This document shows, in pieces, positions 7,197-16,102 of a stretch of 38,462 nt of DNA. The notes beneath the pieces are model-generated. The model was not told the DNA's origin. It saw only the letters and a program-made list of their open reading frames with translations, and ran no database searches. Within the stretch, counting starts at the first letter, position 1; every line of letters starts with the position of its first letter. The DNA is from Alphaproteobacteria bacterium (GTDB taxonomy: Bacteria; Pseudomonadota; Alphaproteobacteria; GCA-2731375), in NCBI GenBank assembly GCA_016776605.1, contig JADHTB010000031.1, forward strand, positions 1-38,462. The letters are read 5' to 3'. The translations under genes and the position numbers were made by a program.

Positions 7197-8165
7197 TTAG
7201 AATATTTTCGATAGATATTTCAGACCGGTATCAGGCAAGACGGTGATTATGTTGGCGGGGCCATCAAGGCGTTCCGCCAGCTTCATGCAGCCGAACAGAT
7301 TGGCCCCCGAACTGCCACCGGCCAGAATGCCTTCGCTGGCCGCCAGCCGCCGGGTCATGGTGAAAGCATCATCGTCATTGAATTGCAGCATCTCGTCGAC
7401 CACCGAAAAGTCCATGCATTGGGCGATATGGTCTTCGCCAATGCCTTCGACCTGATAGCTTCCGATCTCGCTTTTATCGATCTGACCGGTCTTGAAATAG
7501 GTGTAGTAGATCGAACCGATGGGGTCGGGCATCAGCACCTTTATTTGGGGATTCTGTTCCTTGAGATATCGCCCGACGCCACTGATCGTACCCCCGGTGC
7601 TGCCGGCGGCAACGAAGTAATCGACCCTGCCGCCCATTTGCGCCCAAATCTCGGGGCCGGTGGTCAGATAATGCGCCTCGGCATTCTTGGGATTGTCGTA
7701 CTGGTTGAGCATGAAGGCATTGGCGGTCGCGGCCGCGATATCCCGGGCCCTTTGAACATAGTGATCAGCGGTACCGGGCGCGGCATCCGTGGGACAGACC
7801 ACGATCTCGGCACCCAATGCGGTCAACGCCGCCTGCTTTTCCTTGGATACCTTGTCCGGCATGGTCAGCACCGCGCGGTAGCCCTTTATGGCGGCGATCA
7901 TGGCGATCGCCGCGCCGGTATTCCCCGAGGTGTTTTCAACGATCGTGCCGCCGGGTTTCAATAGCCCGGTACGTTCGGCATCCTCGACAATATGGCGGAC
8001 GATCCGGTCCTTGATACTGCCGGTCGGATTAAAGAATTCCAGCTTGGCGAAAACCTTGGCACGCTGGTCCGCGAACAGGTTTTCCAGCGCCACCAACGGT
8101 GTGTTGCCAATCGTATCGAGAAGCCCGGTTGCTGATGTCTGCGAGCCCCTCGTGTCCTTGCCCAT
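7197..8165 (-). CDS. PLP-dependent cysteine synthase / cystathionine beta-synthase-like enzyme
   Basis: A 322-residue fold-type II PLP enzyme. K52 in NPTGSIKDR is the expected Schiff-base lysine, and SGNTG (80-84) binds the phosphate. GSTGGTISG is the second glycine-rich loop. The middle (MPDKVSKEKQ, then NPKNAEAHY and PDPIGSIYY) resembles cystathionine beta-synthase more than CysK. There is no C-terminal CBS regulatory domain. It could use O-acetylserine or serine with sulfide or homocysteine; the sequence does not decide. It is a stand-alone minus-strand gene downstream of soxG, with an 80-bp gap. Confidence 0.85.
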   Translation of the reverse strand: MGKDTRGSQTSATGLLDTIGNTPLVALENLFADQRAKVFAKLEFFNPTGSIKDRIVRHIVEDAERTGLLKPGGTIVENTSGNTGAAIAMIAAIKGYRAVLTMPDKVSKEKQAALTALGAEIVVCPTDAAPGTADHYVQRARDIAAATANAFMLNQYDNPKNAEAHYLTTGPEIWAQMGGRVDYFVAAGSTGGTISGVGRYLKEQNPQIKVLMPDPIGSIYYTYFKTGQIDKSEIGSYQVEGIGEDHIAQCMDFSVVDEMLQFNDDDAFTMTRRLAASEGILAGGSSGANLFGCMKLAERLDGPANIITVLPDTGLKYLSKIF

Positions 8166-8245
8166 ACAAATCTCCGAAACTGACAGATTTCAAGTATTGT
8201 CGAACCGGCTGCAAGAGTAGCAACTTTTTTTGCCCCAGCTTGGCA

Positions 8246-8854
8246 TTAATCGCCACTAGCAATGGCCACGCCAAATTCCAGCCCGGCCTCCGCCAATACG
8301 CGCCAAGCATAGTCGGCGAAACTGCGGGCGACGTGAAGATGATAAGCGCCGCCCGGCTGCGGGTGCAGCAATATGCCGCAACGGGCCAGGATGCTGCGGG
8401 CGCAATGTCCGGGGGCAAGGTCAGGGCTTTCAAGGTCCAGGGGACAGAGTTTGCCCAGGACGTCACGGGCGCGGGGTCCGGAAACGGCTATGATTTGCCG
8501 GCCGTCGCCCTGGCTGATGATGGCATGATGCCGTCCGGCCAGGGCCCTGGCGAGGCGCCCCTGTCCGGCTGGCGCAACCGGGCCGACATCGCCCAGGATC
8601 AGCCATTCGCTGGGACCAAGCCAAAGGGCGGTAATTTCGTCATGACTGCTGACATGGTTCGGGGCCAGGGGCAGATCGAAGCCCAGGCCGGCACGAAAAG
8701 CCTTCACGAAGGCCGCATCGCCGCTTTCGCCGCGCAGGATAATCGAAGGTTGATACGGCAAGGCCCGCAGGGTGACGCCGGCATCCGGCCGGGGCGCCTC
8801 CCTGGCCGCCGCCAGGGCCAGGTGGGCCAGGGGCTGGTGGCGGGGGCCGGTCAT
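8246..8854 (-). CDS. soxG: Sarcosine oxidase gamma subunit
   Basis: A 202-residue SoxG, the small GcvT-like subunit of heterotetrameric sarcosine oxidase. Recognisable features are LRALPYQPSIILRG, ALWLGPSEWLILG and the C-terminal DYAWRVLAEAGLEFG. It is last in the soxBDAG operon and overlaps soxA by four bases (ATGA), which fits strict subunit stoichiometry through translational coupling. It has no catalytic residues of its own; it packs against the alpha subunit. Confidence 0.9.
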   Translation of the reverse strand: MTGPRHQPLAHLALAAAREAPRPDAGVTLRALPYQPSIILRGESGDAAFVKAFRAGLGFDLPLAPNHVSSHDEITALWLGPSEWLILGDVGPVAPAGQGRLARALAGRHHAIISQGDGRQIIAVSGPRARDVLGKLCPLDLESPDLAPGHCARSILARCGILLHPQPGGAYHLHVARSFADYAWRVLAEAGLEFGVAIASGD

Positions 8855-11800
8855 TTCGCCCGCTCCGGTGCTTCCAGAACGGGGTCGAGGAAGCGCGGCG
8901 CGGTCACCGTCGCGGGCACGGCGCGGCCGTCATAGGCGATATGAATGGCCTCGCCATGCCGCCCATGGCCGCCCTCTAACATTGCCAGGGCGAAGGTGCG
9001 GCCCAGGTTGGGGCTGTGATAGCTCGATGTGACATGGCCCTGGCCCCGTTGCGGCGGCGCGGGATTGGTGCCGGCGATCAATTGTGCGCCTTCGGGCACC
9101 CGAAGGCCGGGATCGTCGGTCAGCAACCCCACCAGGGCTGGGCGGTCCTGGCGCATACTGTCGCTGCGGGACAGCGAACGTTTGCCCAGGAAATCCTTTT
9201 TACCGCTGACCATGCGGCCCAGGCCCAGATCTTCGGGCGTGGTGGTGCCATCGGTCTCTTGCCCGACGATAATAAAGCCGACCTCGGCGCGGAGCACATG
9301 CATGGCCTCGGTACCGAACGGGGTAATGGCGTATTTCTCGCCCGCCGCCATCAACGCCTGCCACAGGGTCGGGCCATGACCGGCGGGCACGTTTATTTCG
9401 AACGACAGCTCGCCGGTGAAGCCGATCCGGAAGATGCGCGCCTCCAGGCCCCCCGCCACGCCGGGCAGCGCGGCGGTTTGCCAGGTCATGTAAGGAAAAG
9501 CCGCGGGTGATAGATCCAAATCCGGGCACAATTCCGCCAGCAACCGGCGGGCATTCGGGCCGCACAGGGCGGCGACGGCCCATTGTTCCGTGACCGAGGT
9601 GCAATAGACCACCAGCTCCGGCCATTCGGTTTGCAGCCAGCTTTCCAACCAGTCCAGCACATGACCCGCGTTGCCGGTGGTGGTGGTCATGTGAAAGTGG
9701 CCTTGGCCCAGGCGGGCGGTGACGCCATCGTCAAAGATCATGCCGTCCTCGCCCAGCATCAGGCCATAGCGGCAGCCGCCCACCGCCAGGCCTTTCCAGC
9801 CATTGGTATAGATGCGGTTGAGGAATTCCGCCGCGTCCGGTCCCTGAATATCGATTTTGCCCAAGGTGGTGGCGTCCATCAGGCCCACACTGGTGCGCGC
9901 GGCCAGGCTCTCGCGATCGACCGCCGCCGCCATGTCCTCCCCGGCCTTGGGATAATAATAGGGCCGTTGCCATTGCCCCACCGGTTCGAACACCGCGCCG
10001 GCGGCCAGGTGCCAGCCATGCATGGGCGTGCGGCGGACCGGATCCAGCAGCGGCCCAACTTGTCCCCCCGCCAGGGCGCCGAAGGTGACGGGGGAAAACG
10101 GCGGGCGAAATGTCGTGTGGCCAACCTGGGGTACCGGGACATCCAGAGCCTGGGCGACGATGCCCAGGGCATTGATATTGGACGTGCGGCCCTGATCCGT
10201 GCCCATGCCGGTGGTGGTATAACGTTTCACATGCTCGATGGAGCGGTAGCCTTCGCGGGCCGCAAGGCGCAGGTCGGCGGCGGTCACATCCGATTGGAAA
10301 TCGACGAAGGCCTTGCCCCCATTGCTGCCGCTATTGTTGCCCCCATTCCGACCCGGACCCGGTATGGACCAGATCGGCCGGGGCGGCAGCGGGGCGGCAG
10401 CGTCATCGGCGGCCGGCTTGCGCGGGCCACGGCCCCGGCGGCGGTGGCCGGCATCGTTGGCGGCGGCGTTGCCGGCCTCGGCACCCAGGGTCAGACAGTC
10501 CTGCAGACCGAAATCACCATTGGCGGCGCCGGCCACGCGCACCGCCTGACTTGCCGCCGCGCGCCCTGGGCCGGGCAGGAAGCAGCCCTGGGCCGCGTCC
10601 CATTGCAGCCCCGCGCCGGATTGGGACAGCAGATGCAGGCTGGGCGTCCAGCCGCCCGAGAGGCACAACAGATCGCAATCAATCCGCCGTTCCAGGCCGG
10701 CAACCACGCCATCCCCGGCCTCGTTCAGCTTGCCTATTTGCACCCCGGTCACTGATTTGCGCCCCGTGACGGAGAGCACGGCCCGGTCAACCAACAGTTC
10801 GATACCAAGTTGTTCCAGTTCGGGGAGGTAGCGCAATGGCGCCTGGGCGCGCAATTCGACCACCGCAGCCACCGCAACCCCGGCCTTGGCCAGATCCATC
10901 GCGGCGGGGTAGGCGCTGTCATTGTTGGTGAACAGTACCGCCCGGCGGCCGGGCCGGACGCCGTAGCGGTTGATATAGGTTTGCACCGCCCCTGCCCCCA
11001 TCACGCCGGGGCGGTCGTTGTTGGCCAGCACCAAGGGCCGTTCCAGGGCGCCGGTGGCCAGCACCACCTGTTTCGCCCGCACCTGCCACAGCCTTTGCCG
11101 TGGCTGACCCTGGTCCGGCTGAAGCAGATGATCGGCCACCCGTTCCAGCAGGGTCAGGGCGTTATGGTCATAATAGCCGGCGACAATGGTCCGGGGCAGC
11201 AGGCGGACGTTTTCCGCCCTGGCCAGTTCCGCGCCAATTCCGGCGGCCCAGTTCATGCCGGGCCGGCCGTCGATCCGCTGGCCGTTGCCCAGCAGGGCGC
11301 CGCCCAGTTCGGCGCCTTCATCCGCCAGGATCACCCGCGCCCCGGTGCGCCCGGCCCAGTGCGCCGCCGCCAGACCGGCCGGGCCGGCGCCGACCACCAA
11401 AACATCGCAATGGGCGTATTGTTTTTCATAACGATCGGGATCAGCGCTCTCCGCCGCCTTGCCCAAGCCCGCCATGCGCCGGATCACCGCCTCGTAGGTG
11501 GGCCACAGACTGGCCGGCCACATGAAGGTTTTGTAGTAGAAACCCGCCGGGAACAGGGGCGAAAGGCGGTCGTTCACCGCACCCAGGTCAAAATTAAGGC
11601 TGGGCCAGCGGTTCTGGCTTTCCGCCACCAGACCGTCATACAGGATAATTTCGGTGGCGCGCACGTTGGGCTCGGCCCGCCCGCCCTGGCGCAGACGCAC
11701 CAGGCCATTGGGTTCCTCGCCCCCCGCCGCCATCAGGCCCCGGGGCCGGTGATATTTAAAGCTGCGCCCAACCAGGCGCACCCCATTGGCCAGCAGGGCG

Positions 11801-11916
11801 GAGGCCAAAGTATCGCCAGGGTGACCATGCATAGTTTCGCCATCGAAATGGAAACTCAGGCGCTGCGTTCGGTCAATGCGGCCGCCGTTCTCCAGGCGAT
11901 GAACAGCATCCGTCAT
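8851..11916 (-). CDS. soxA: Sarcosine oxidase alpha subunit
   Basis: A 1021-residue SoxA, full length. The N-terminal ferredoxin-like domain (about residues 20-100, RSFKYHRPRG) lacks cluster cysteines, as is normal. A Rossmann NAD-binding domain begins with VVGAGPAGLAAA (174-185). A linker containing an Asn/Gly-rich stretch precedes KAFVDFQSDV and the KRYTTTGMGTDQG motif. The C-terminal GcvT-like domain (from about residue 620) binds tetrahydrofolate and gives 5,10-methylene-THF. With the other subunits it demethylates sarcosine to glycine. It overlaps soxD by four bases upstream and soxG by four bases downstream. Confidence 0.96.
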   Translation of the reverse strand: MTDAVHRLENGGRIDRTQRLSFHFDGETMHGHPGDTLASALLANGVRLVGRSFKYHRPRGLMAAGGEEPNGLVRLRQGGRAEPNVRATEIILYDGLVAESQNRWPSLNFDLGAVNDRLSPLFPAGFYYKTFMWPASLWPTYEAVIRRMAGLGKAAESADPDRYEKQYAHCDVLVVGAGPAGLAAAHWAGRTGARVILADEGAELGGALLGNGQRIDGRPGMNWAAGIGAELARAENVRLLPRTIVAGYYDHNALTLLERVADHLLQPDQGQPRQRLWQVRAKQVVLATGALERPLVLANNDRPGVMGAGAVQTYINRYGVRPGRRAVLFTNNDSAYPAAMDLAKAGVAVAAVVELRAQAPLRYLPELEQLGIELLVDRAVLSVTGRKSVTGVQIGKLNEAGDGVVAGLERRIDCDLLCLSGGWTPSLHLLSQSGAGLQWDAAQGCFLPGPGRAAASQAVRVAGAANGDFGLQDCLTLGAEAGNAAANDAGHRRRGRGPRKPAADDAAAPLPPRPIWSIPGPGRNGGNNSGSNGGKAFVDFQSDVTAADLRLAAREGYRSIEHVKRYTTTGMGTDQGRTSNINALGIVAQALDVPVPQVGHTTFRPPFSPVTFGALAGGQVGPLLDPVRRTPMHGWHLAAGAVFEPVGQWQRPYYYPKAGEDMAAAVDRESLAARTSVGLMDATTLGKIDIQGPDAAEFLNRIYTNGWKGLAVGGCRYGLMLGEDGMIFDDGVTARLGQGHFHMTTTTGNAGHVLDWLESWLQTEWPELVVYCTSVTEQWAVAALCGPNARRLLAELCPDLDLSPAAFPYMTWQTAALPGVAGGLEARIFRIGFTGELSFEINVPAGHGPTLWQALMAAGEKYAITPFGTEAMHVLRAEVGFIIVGQETDGTTTPEDLGLGRMVSGKKDFLGKRSLSRSDSMRQDRPALVGLLTDDPGLRVPEGAQLIAGTNPAPPQRGQGHVTSSYHSPNLGRTFALAMLEGGHGRHGEAIHIAYDGRAVPATVTAPRFLDPVLEAPERAK

Positions 11917-12194
11917 TCCGGCACCTCCGGCCTGTCATCGCCCACCTGATAGATGGCCAGAATTTCGTGGGTCACGGTGCTGCGCGCCACGTTGAACCAG
12001 CGGCCACAGCCATTGCCATGGCGCCAGCGTTCGAAATGCACGCCTTTTTCGTTGCGCCGCATGAAGACGTAATCGCCCCAGGCCTGATCATCCATGTCCT
12101 GGGGTGTCACGGGCCGGACAATATGGGCCTCGCCACCGCAGGAAAACTCTTCCTCGGAGCGGTCTCCACACCATGGGCAAGATATAAGCAGCAT
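11913..12194 (-). CDS. soxD: Sarcosine oxidase delta subunit
   Basis: A 93-residue SoxD. CPWC (C6, C9) and the later HGNGC (H59, C63) are the expected zinc ligands, and GGEAH and CGRWFN are family signatures. A longer frame reads upstream to 12440, but those codons are the soxB gene in another frame. The ATG at 12194 shares one base with the soxB stop (TGATG). The stop overlaps soxA by four bases. The subunit is structural and zinc-binding. Confidence 0.93.
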   Translation of the reverse strand: MLLISCPWCGDRSEEEFSCGGEAHIVRPVTPQDMDDQAWGDYVFMRRNEKGVHFERWRHGNGCGRWFNVARSTVTHEILAIYQVGDDRPEVPE

Positions 12195-13444
12195 CAGTGC
12201 GCCACCGCCGCGGCGCCGTGTTCGGCCACCAGGGCGCCACTGTAGAAACGTTCCAGCGCGAACGGCGCATTTATCGGGTGGGCCTCGCCCTTGGCCAGGG
12301 TATGGGCAAACAGATGGCCCGATCCCGGCGTCGCCTTGAAGCCGCCGGTACCCCAGCCGCAGTTGAAAAACAAGCCTTCCACCGGGGTGGCACTGATAAT
12401 CGGGCTGGCGTCCGGGCAAACATCGACGATTCCGGCCCATTGCCGCATCATCTTCAGGCGGGATGTGATGGGGAACAATTCGACGATGGCGCGGATGGTT
12501 TCCTCGATCACCGGCAGACTGCCGCGCTGGGCATAGGAATTGTAGCCGTCAATGCCGGCGCCAATGACCAACTCGCCCTTGTCCGACTGGCTCATATAGG
12601 CGTGTACCTTGTTGGACATCACCACCGTCGGCATGATCGGCTTAACAGGTTCCGACACCAGGGCCTGCAGGGGGTGGCTTTCCAGCGGCAGCCGCAGCCC
12701 GGCCATGGCCGCCAGGACCGATGAATGACCCGCCGCCACCACGCCAACCCTGGGGGCGAGAATTTCACCCTGGCTGGTCTGCACCCCCTCGACACGGCCA
12801 TCATTGATGGTCATGCCGGTGACTTCGCAATTCTGAATGATATCCACGCCCAGGCGGTCGGCGGCGCGGGCATAACCCCAGGCCACCGCGTCATGGCGGG
12901 CCACGCCACCGCGCCGTTGCAGGGTGCCGCCCAGGATGGGATAGCGCATGCCGGGATCCAGGTTAAGGATCGGGCATAGCGCGCGCAACTGGGTGGGCGT
13001 CACCCATTCCGCATCGACGCCGGCCAACTGATTGGCATAGATGCGCCGGCGCAACTCGCGCGCCTCGTGATGGTCATGGGCCAGATTGATCACGCCGCGT
13101 GGCGAGAACATGACATTGAAATTCAGCTCCTGGCTCAATCCCTGCCACAGGTTCAAGGCATGATCATAGATCGCCGCGCTTTCCGGGTTGAGATAGTTGG
13201 AGCGGACAATGGTGGTGTTGCGCCCGGTATTGCCGCCGCCGATCCAGCCTTTTTCCAGTACCGCGATATTATCCATGCCATGCTGTTTGGCCAGATAATA
13301 GGCCGTCGCCAGGCCGTGGCCGCCGCCGCCAACAATAATCGCGTCATAGGACGGGCGCGGCTTTGGGCTGCGCCAGACCCGGGGCCAGTGGCGATGCCGC
13401 TGCAATGCATTGCGCCCAAGGGCGAAGATCGAATAGTTTGCCAT
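12194..13444 (-). CDS. soxB: Sarcosine oxidase beta subunit
   Basis: A 416-residue FAD/FMN-dependent DAO-family oxidase. [17 protein letters not shown] (36-52) is the FAD-binding Rossmann motif. H184 in [12 protein letters not shown] is at the position where the family attaches FMN covalently. The C-terminal [16 protein letters not shown] closes the FAD site. This subunit holds the sarcosine oxidation site. It is first in the operon and is separated by 63 bp from the divergent crotonase gene. Confidence 0.96.
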   Translation of the reverse strand: MANYSIFALGRNALQRHRHWPRVWRSPKPRPSYDAIIVGGGGHGLATAYYLAKQHGMDNIAVLEKGWIGGGNTGRNTTIVRSNYLNPESAAIYDHALNLWQGLSQELNFNVMFSPRGVINLAHDHHEARELRRRIYANQLAGVDAEWVTPTQLRALCPILNLDPGMRYPILGGTLQRRGGVARHDAVAWGYARAADRLGVDIIQNCEVTGMTINDGRVEGVQTSQGEILAPRVGVVAAGHSSVLAAMAGLRLPLESHPLQALVSEPVKPIMPTVVMSNKVHAYMSQSDKGELVIGAGIDGYNSYAQRGSLPVIEETIRAIVELFPITSRLKMMRQWAGIVDVCPDASPIISATPVEGLFFNCGWGTGGFKATPGSGHLFAHTLAKGEAHPINAPFALERFYSGALVAEHGAAAVAH

Positions 13445-13507
13445 GGCCTTGGTTCAAAATCCCAGACGAGTACCTCGGCATCATATCGCGCTTTCGAAAG
13501 GCCCACC

Positions 13508-14293
13508 ATGAGTAACGACCCGATCTACATGACAAAGACTGGCGAGATCGCCGAGATTATCCTGAACCGTCCGGACAAACTGAACGCCCTGAATGCCGGG
13601 GTTTGGCAAGGCATCATCGATTTGTTTGGCCAGGCCGGCGCCGACGATGAGGTTAAAGTGGTGATCCTGCGCTCCTCCGCCCCGCGCGCCTTTGCCGCGG
13701 GCGCCGATATTTCCGAATTTCCCATCGTCCATGCCACGGCGGAAAGTGCCGGCGCCTATCATGACAAGATCCGCACCGCCTATGACGCCATCGCCTCGCT
13801 CAACAAGCCGACCATTGCCATGATCCGCGGTGTCTGTTTTGGCGGCGGCTGCGCCATCGCCCTGAATTGCGACCTGCGTTACGCCGATACCACGGCGCGG
13901 TTTTGCATTCCCCCCGCGCGCCTTGGCATTGCCTACAGTCTGTCGGAAACCAAACGCCTGTCTGACCTGATCGGACCGTCGCGGGCCAAGGAAATGTTGA
14001 TGGGTGCCAAGGTGATCGAGGCGCCGGAGGCACTGGCCATCGGCCTGGCCACCCGCCTGTTCGAGCCGGACGCGTTGGAGGCGGGCACCCAGGACTTTGC
14101 CCGGAACCTGTGCGATCTGTCGCAATTCACCATTCGTGCGGTGAAGACCATGGTCAGCGAAATCAGCGAGGGCGCGGTGGACGAAACCGACACCTCGCGC
14201 CGCCTGCGCGTCGAAGGCTTCCTGGGCGCCGACTATATCGAGGGCCGGGACGCCTTTCTGGAAAAGCGCAAAGCGAAATTCACCTATCGCTGA
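13508..14293 (+). CDS. Crotonase-family protein lacking both hydratase glutamates
   Basis: A 261-residue enoyl-CoA hydratase/isomerase-fold protein. The oxyanion-hole motifs are present: AAGADISEF (64-71) and VCFGGGCAIAL (109-119). However, the two acid residues of classical hydratases (Glu144 and Glu164 in the rat enzyme) are Ala116 and Pro136 here (GGGCA and IPPARLG). It therefore probably binds and stabilises an acyl-CoA enolate for another reaction, such as isomerisation, decarboxylation or hydrolysis. A longer open frame begins at 13067, but that stretch is antisense to soxB. The ATG at 13508 has GAAAGG 7 bases upstream. It is divergent from soxBDAG. Confidence 0.85.
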   Translation: MSNDPIYMTKTGEIAEIILNRPDKLNALNAGVWQGIIDLFGQAGADDEVKVVILRSSAPRAFAAGADISEFPIVHATAESAGAYHDKIRTAYDAIASLNKPTIAMIRGVCFGGGCAIALNCDLRYADTTARFCIPPARLGIAYSLSETKRLSDLIGPSRAKEMLMGAKVIEAPEALAIGLATRLFEPDALEAGTQDFARNLCDLSQFTIRAVKTMVSEISEGAVDETDTSRRLRVEGFLGADYIEGRDAFLEKRKAKFTYR

Positions 14294-14299
14294 TAAGTT

Positions 14300-15754
14300 C
14301 TAGTCGTAGCCCGGCGGGGGCTGGAAGCCGAAGATTTCGGCGGCGGTCAGGCGGCAAAATTCGATCGCCGTTTTATCCTCGCCCTGGGCCGCGACCGCCT
14401 GCAAGCCCAGGGGCAGACCTTCGGGGCTTAAACCGGCGGGGGCGACGGTGGAAGGCAGGTAGACCATATTGGGGAACCCGGCCCAGAACATCTGGTCCGT
14501 GGTCGGCTGTTGTTTGTTGTTCACCACGATGGTGCGGTCATGCCGTTCACCGGCCTGGTCATGCGGCCAGGCGGCCGACGTCGCCGCCGGGCAGAGCAAT
14601 ATATCCCAATCCTGAAAGAACGCCGCCCAAGCGGGGCGCAGGCTCTCGCGCTCGTTATCCCAGGCCAGCCATTCCCGGTGCGGCAGCAGGACGCCCCGCG
14701 CCATGCGTGCCAGATAGCTGCTTTCGTCAATACTGGGATCGGCGGCAACCTGTTCCATGAAGGCAATTCTTTCCGCCCCGGCGCCGCCCGAGGTCGCAGC
14801 CCGCAGCAAGGAGATATAAACCTCGAACGCCCGGGCCGTATCAACCGCCGGCAGCGCGGTATGGCTGACCGTGGCGCCGGCCTTGGCCAAGGCATCGGCC
14901 ACCCCTTGCAAACAATCCTGATAGCTGTGATCGACCTCTCCTGCTGGATCGTTCAACATCACCGCCACTTTGAAATCCTTCAATGCGGTTTTACGTGGGC
15001 CCGGCAATTCCAGACGCCAACTGGAGGCCGCGAATTTGTCCGGGCCGGCCATGATGTCCAGCGCCAGAGCCAGATCCTCGGCACTGCGCGCCATGGGACC
15101 GACCACGGCGATATCCGCCTGATTGAAAACACCTGGCAGGCTGTGGCCATCGCCGGGCACGATGCCAAAGGTGGGTTTATGGCCAAAGACACCGCAATAA
15201 TGGGCCGGGTTGCGGATTGAGGCGCCAATATCGCTGCCCGCCTCCAAGCCGGTCAAACCAGCCGCCAGGGCCGCCGCCGAGCCACCGGAGGAACCGCCCG
15301 GCGTAAGCCGCAGATCCCAGGGATTGTTGGTGGTGCCATGGATTTCGTTGAAGGTCTGCCAATCGGCCAGATCGACCGGCACATTGGTCTTGCCAAAGAT
15401 GACCGCGCCGGCACCCAGCAGACGGTCCACCACCACGGCGTTGGTATCGGGGATGTTGTCCTTCAGTTCGGGTTTGCCCCAGGTGGTCGGGCTGCCGGCC
15501 AGATTATAGGCCTCTTTCACGGTCATGGGCACGCCGTGCAGCGGACCCCAGTCTTCGCCCCGGGCCAGGGCATCGTCCGCCGCCCTGGCGCGGGTGCGCG
15601 CGCCGTCCACGTCCATCCAGATGATGGCGTTCAGCCGCGGGTTATACTTTTCCACCCGGCGCAAAAAATGATCCAGCAGTTCAACCGCGCTGATGTCCCG
15701 GCGTTTGATCTTGGCCGCCAGCTCTATGGCGGAGGCGTAATGCAGTTCTGACAT
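14300..15754 (-). CDS. Amidase, amidase-signature family
   Basis: A 484-residue amidase-signature hydrolase. The Ser-cisSer-Lys triad is visible: K80 in PMTVKEAY, S155 in TPGGSSGGSAA and nucleophile S179 in GSDIGASIRNPA. The C-terminal half, which sets substrate choice, gives no clue to the substrate. No GatB or GatC gene is adjacent, so it is not the tRNA amidotransferase subunit. It is convergent with the crotonase gene (6-bp gap) and lies 12 bp after the CMD-family gene, probably in one transcript. Confidence 0.9.
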   Translation of the reverse strand: MSELHYASAIELAAKIKRRDISAVELLDHFLRRVEKYNPRLNAIIWMDVDGARTRARAADDALARGEDWGPLHGVPMTVKEAYNLAGSPTTWGKPELKDNIPDTNAVVVDRLLGAGAVIFGKTNVPVDLADWQTFNEIHGTTNNPWDLRLTPGGSSGGSAAALAAGLTGLEAGSDIGASIRNPAHYCGVFGHKPTFGIVPGDGHSLPGVFNQADIAVVGPMARSAEDLALALDIMAGPDKFAASSWRLELPGPRKTALKDFKVAVMLNDPAGEVDHSYQDCLQGVADALAKAGATVSHTALPAVDTARAFEVYISLLRAATSGGAGAERIAFMEQVAADPSIDESSYLARMARGVLLPHREWLAWDNERESLRPAWAAFFQDWDILLCPAATSAAWPHDQAGERHDRTIVVNNKQQPTTDQMFWAGFPNMVYLPSTVAPAGLSPEGLPLGLQAVAAQGEDKTAIEFCRLTAAEIFGFQPPPGYD

Positions 15755-15766
15755 GACCGATAGCTC

Positions 15767-16096
15767 CTATTCCTCGCGCGCGGCGAAGACATCCTTGGCG
15801 AGGGTGGCGGCGGTCAGGGCGGTAGGCCAGCCGGAATAGAACGCCAGGTGGGTGATGGTCTCGATGATCTCGTCCTGGGTAACACCATTGTCCAGGGCCC
15901 GGCCCAGATGGCCAACCAACTGCCGCTCCCGGCCCATGGCCATCAGCGAGGCGATGGTAATCAGGCTGCGGTCACGCTTCGACAGCTCTTTCCGCTCCCA
16001 GACATCGCCGTAAATCACTTCGTCGATCAGTTCGATCAGCTTTGGCGCCGTGGCGCGCAGATTATCGCGGACGTTGGGTGTCGGTGTCTTGCTCAT
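15767..16096 (-). CDS. Carboxymuconolactone decarboxylase-family protein
   Basis: A 109-residue all-helical CMD-domain protein (RDRSLITIASLMAMGRERQL, then GHLGRALDNGVTQDEIIE). It has no Cys, so it lacks the CxxC of AhpD-type peroxidases. It is closer in layout to gamma-carboxymuconolactone decarboxylases, but no protocatechuate genes are nearby. It lies 6 bp downstream of guaA and 12 bp upstream of the amidase gene. Its function is not known. Confidence 0.85.
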   Translation of the reverse strand: MSKTPTPNVRDNLRATAPKLIELIDEVIYGDVWERKELSKRDRSLITIASLMAMGRERQLVGHLGRALDNGVTQDEIIETITHLAFYSGWPTALTAATLAKDVFAAREE

Positions 16097-16102
16097 GGTT
16101 TA

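Noticed and set aside
10284..10400. Gly/Asn-rich stretch in SoxA as a possible inserted domain
   Set aside because: It is a short low-complexity linker between the Rossmann and GcvT-like parts; flanking conserved motifs are intact.
8851..11949. Long plus-strand ORFs opposite soxA (for example 9583-10755 and 10810-11949)
   Set aside because: High GC leaves the antisense frames open; the minus strand encodes a full-length SoxA with all domains.
13067..13507. Long N-terminal extension of the crotonase gene
   Set aside because: The stretch is antisense to the well-supported soxB gene, and the conserved protein begins at 13508.
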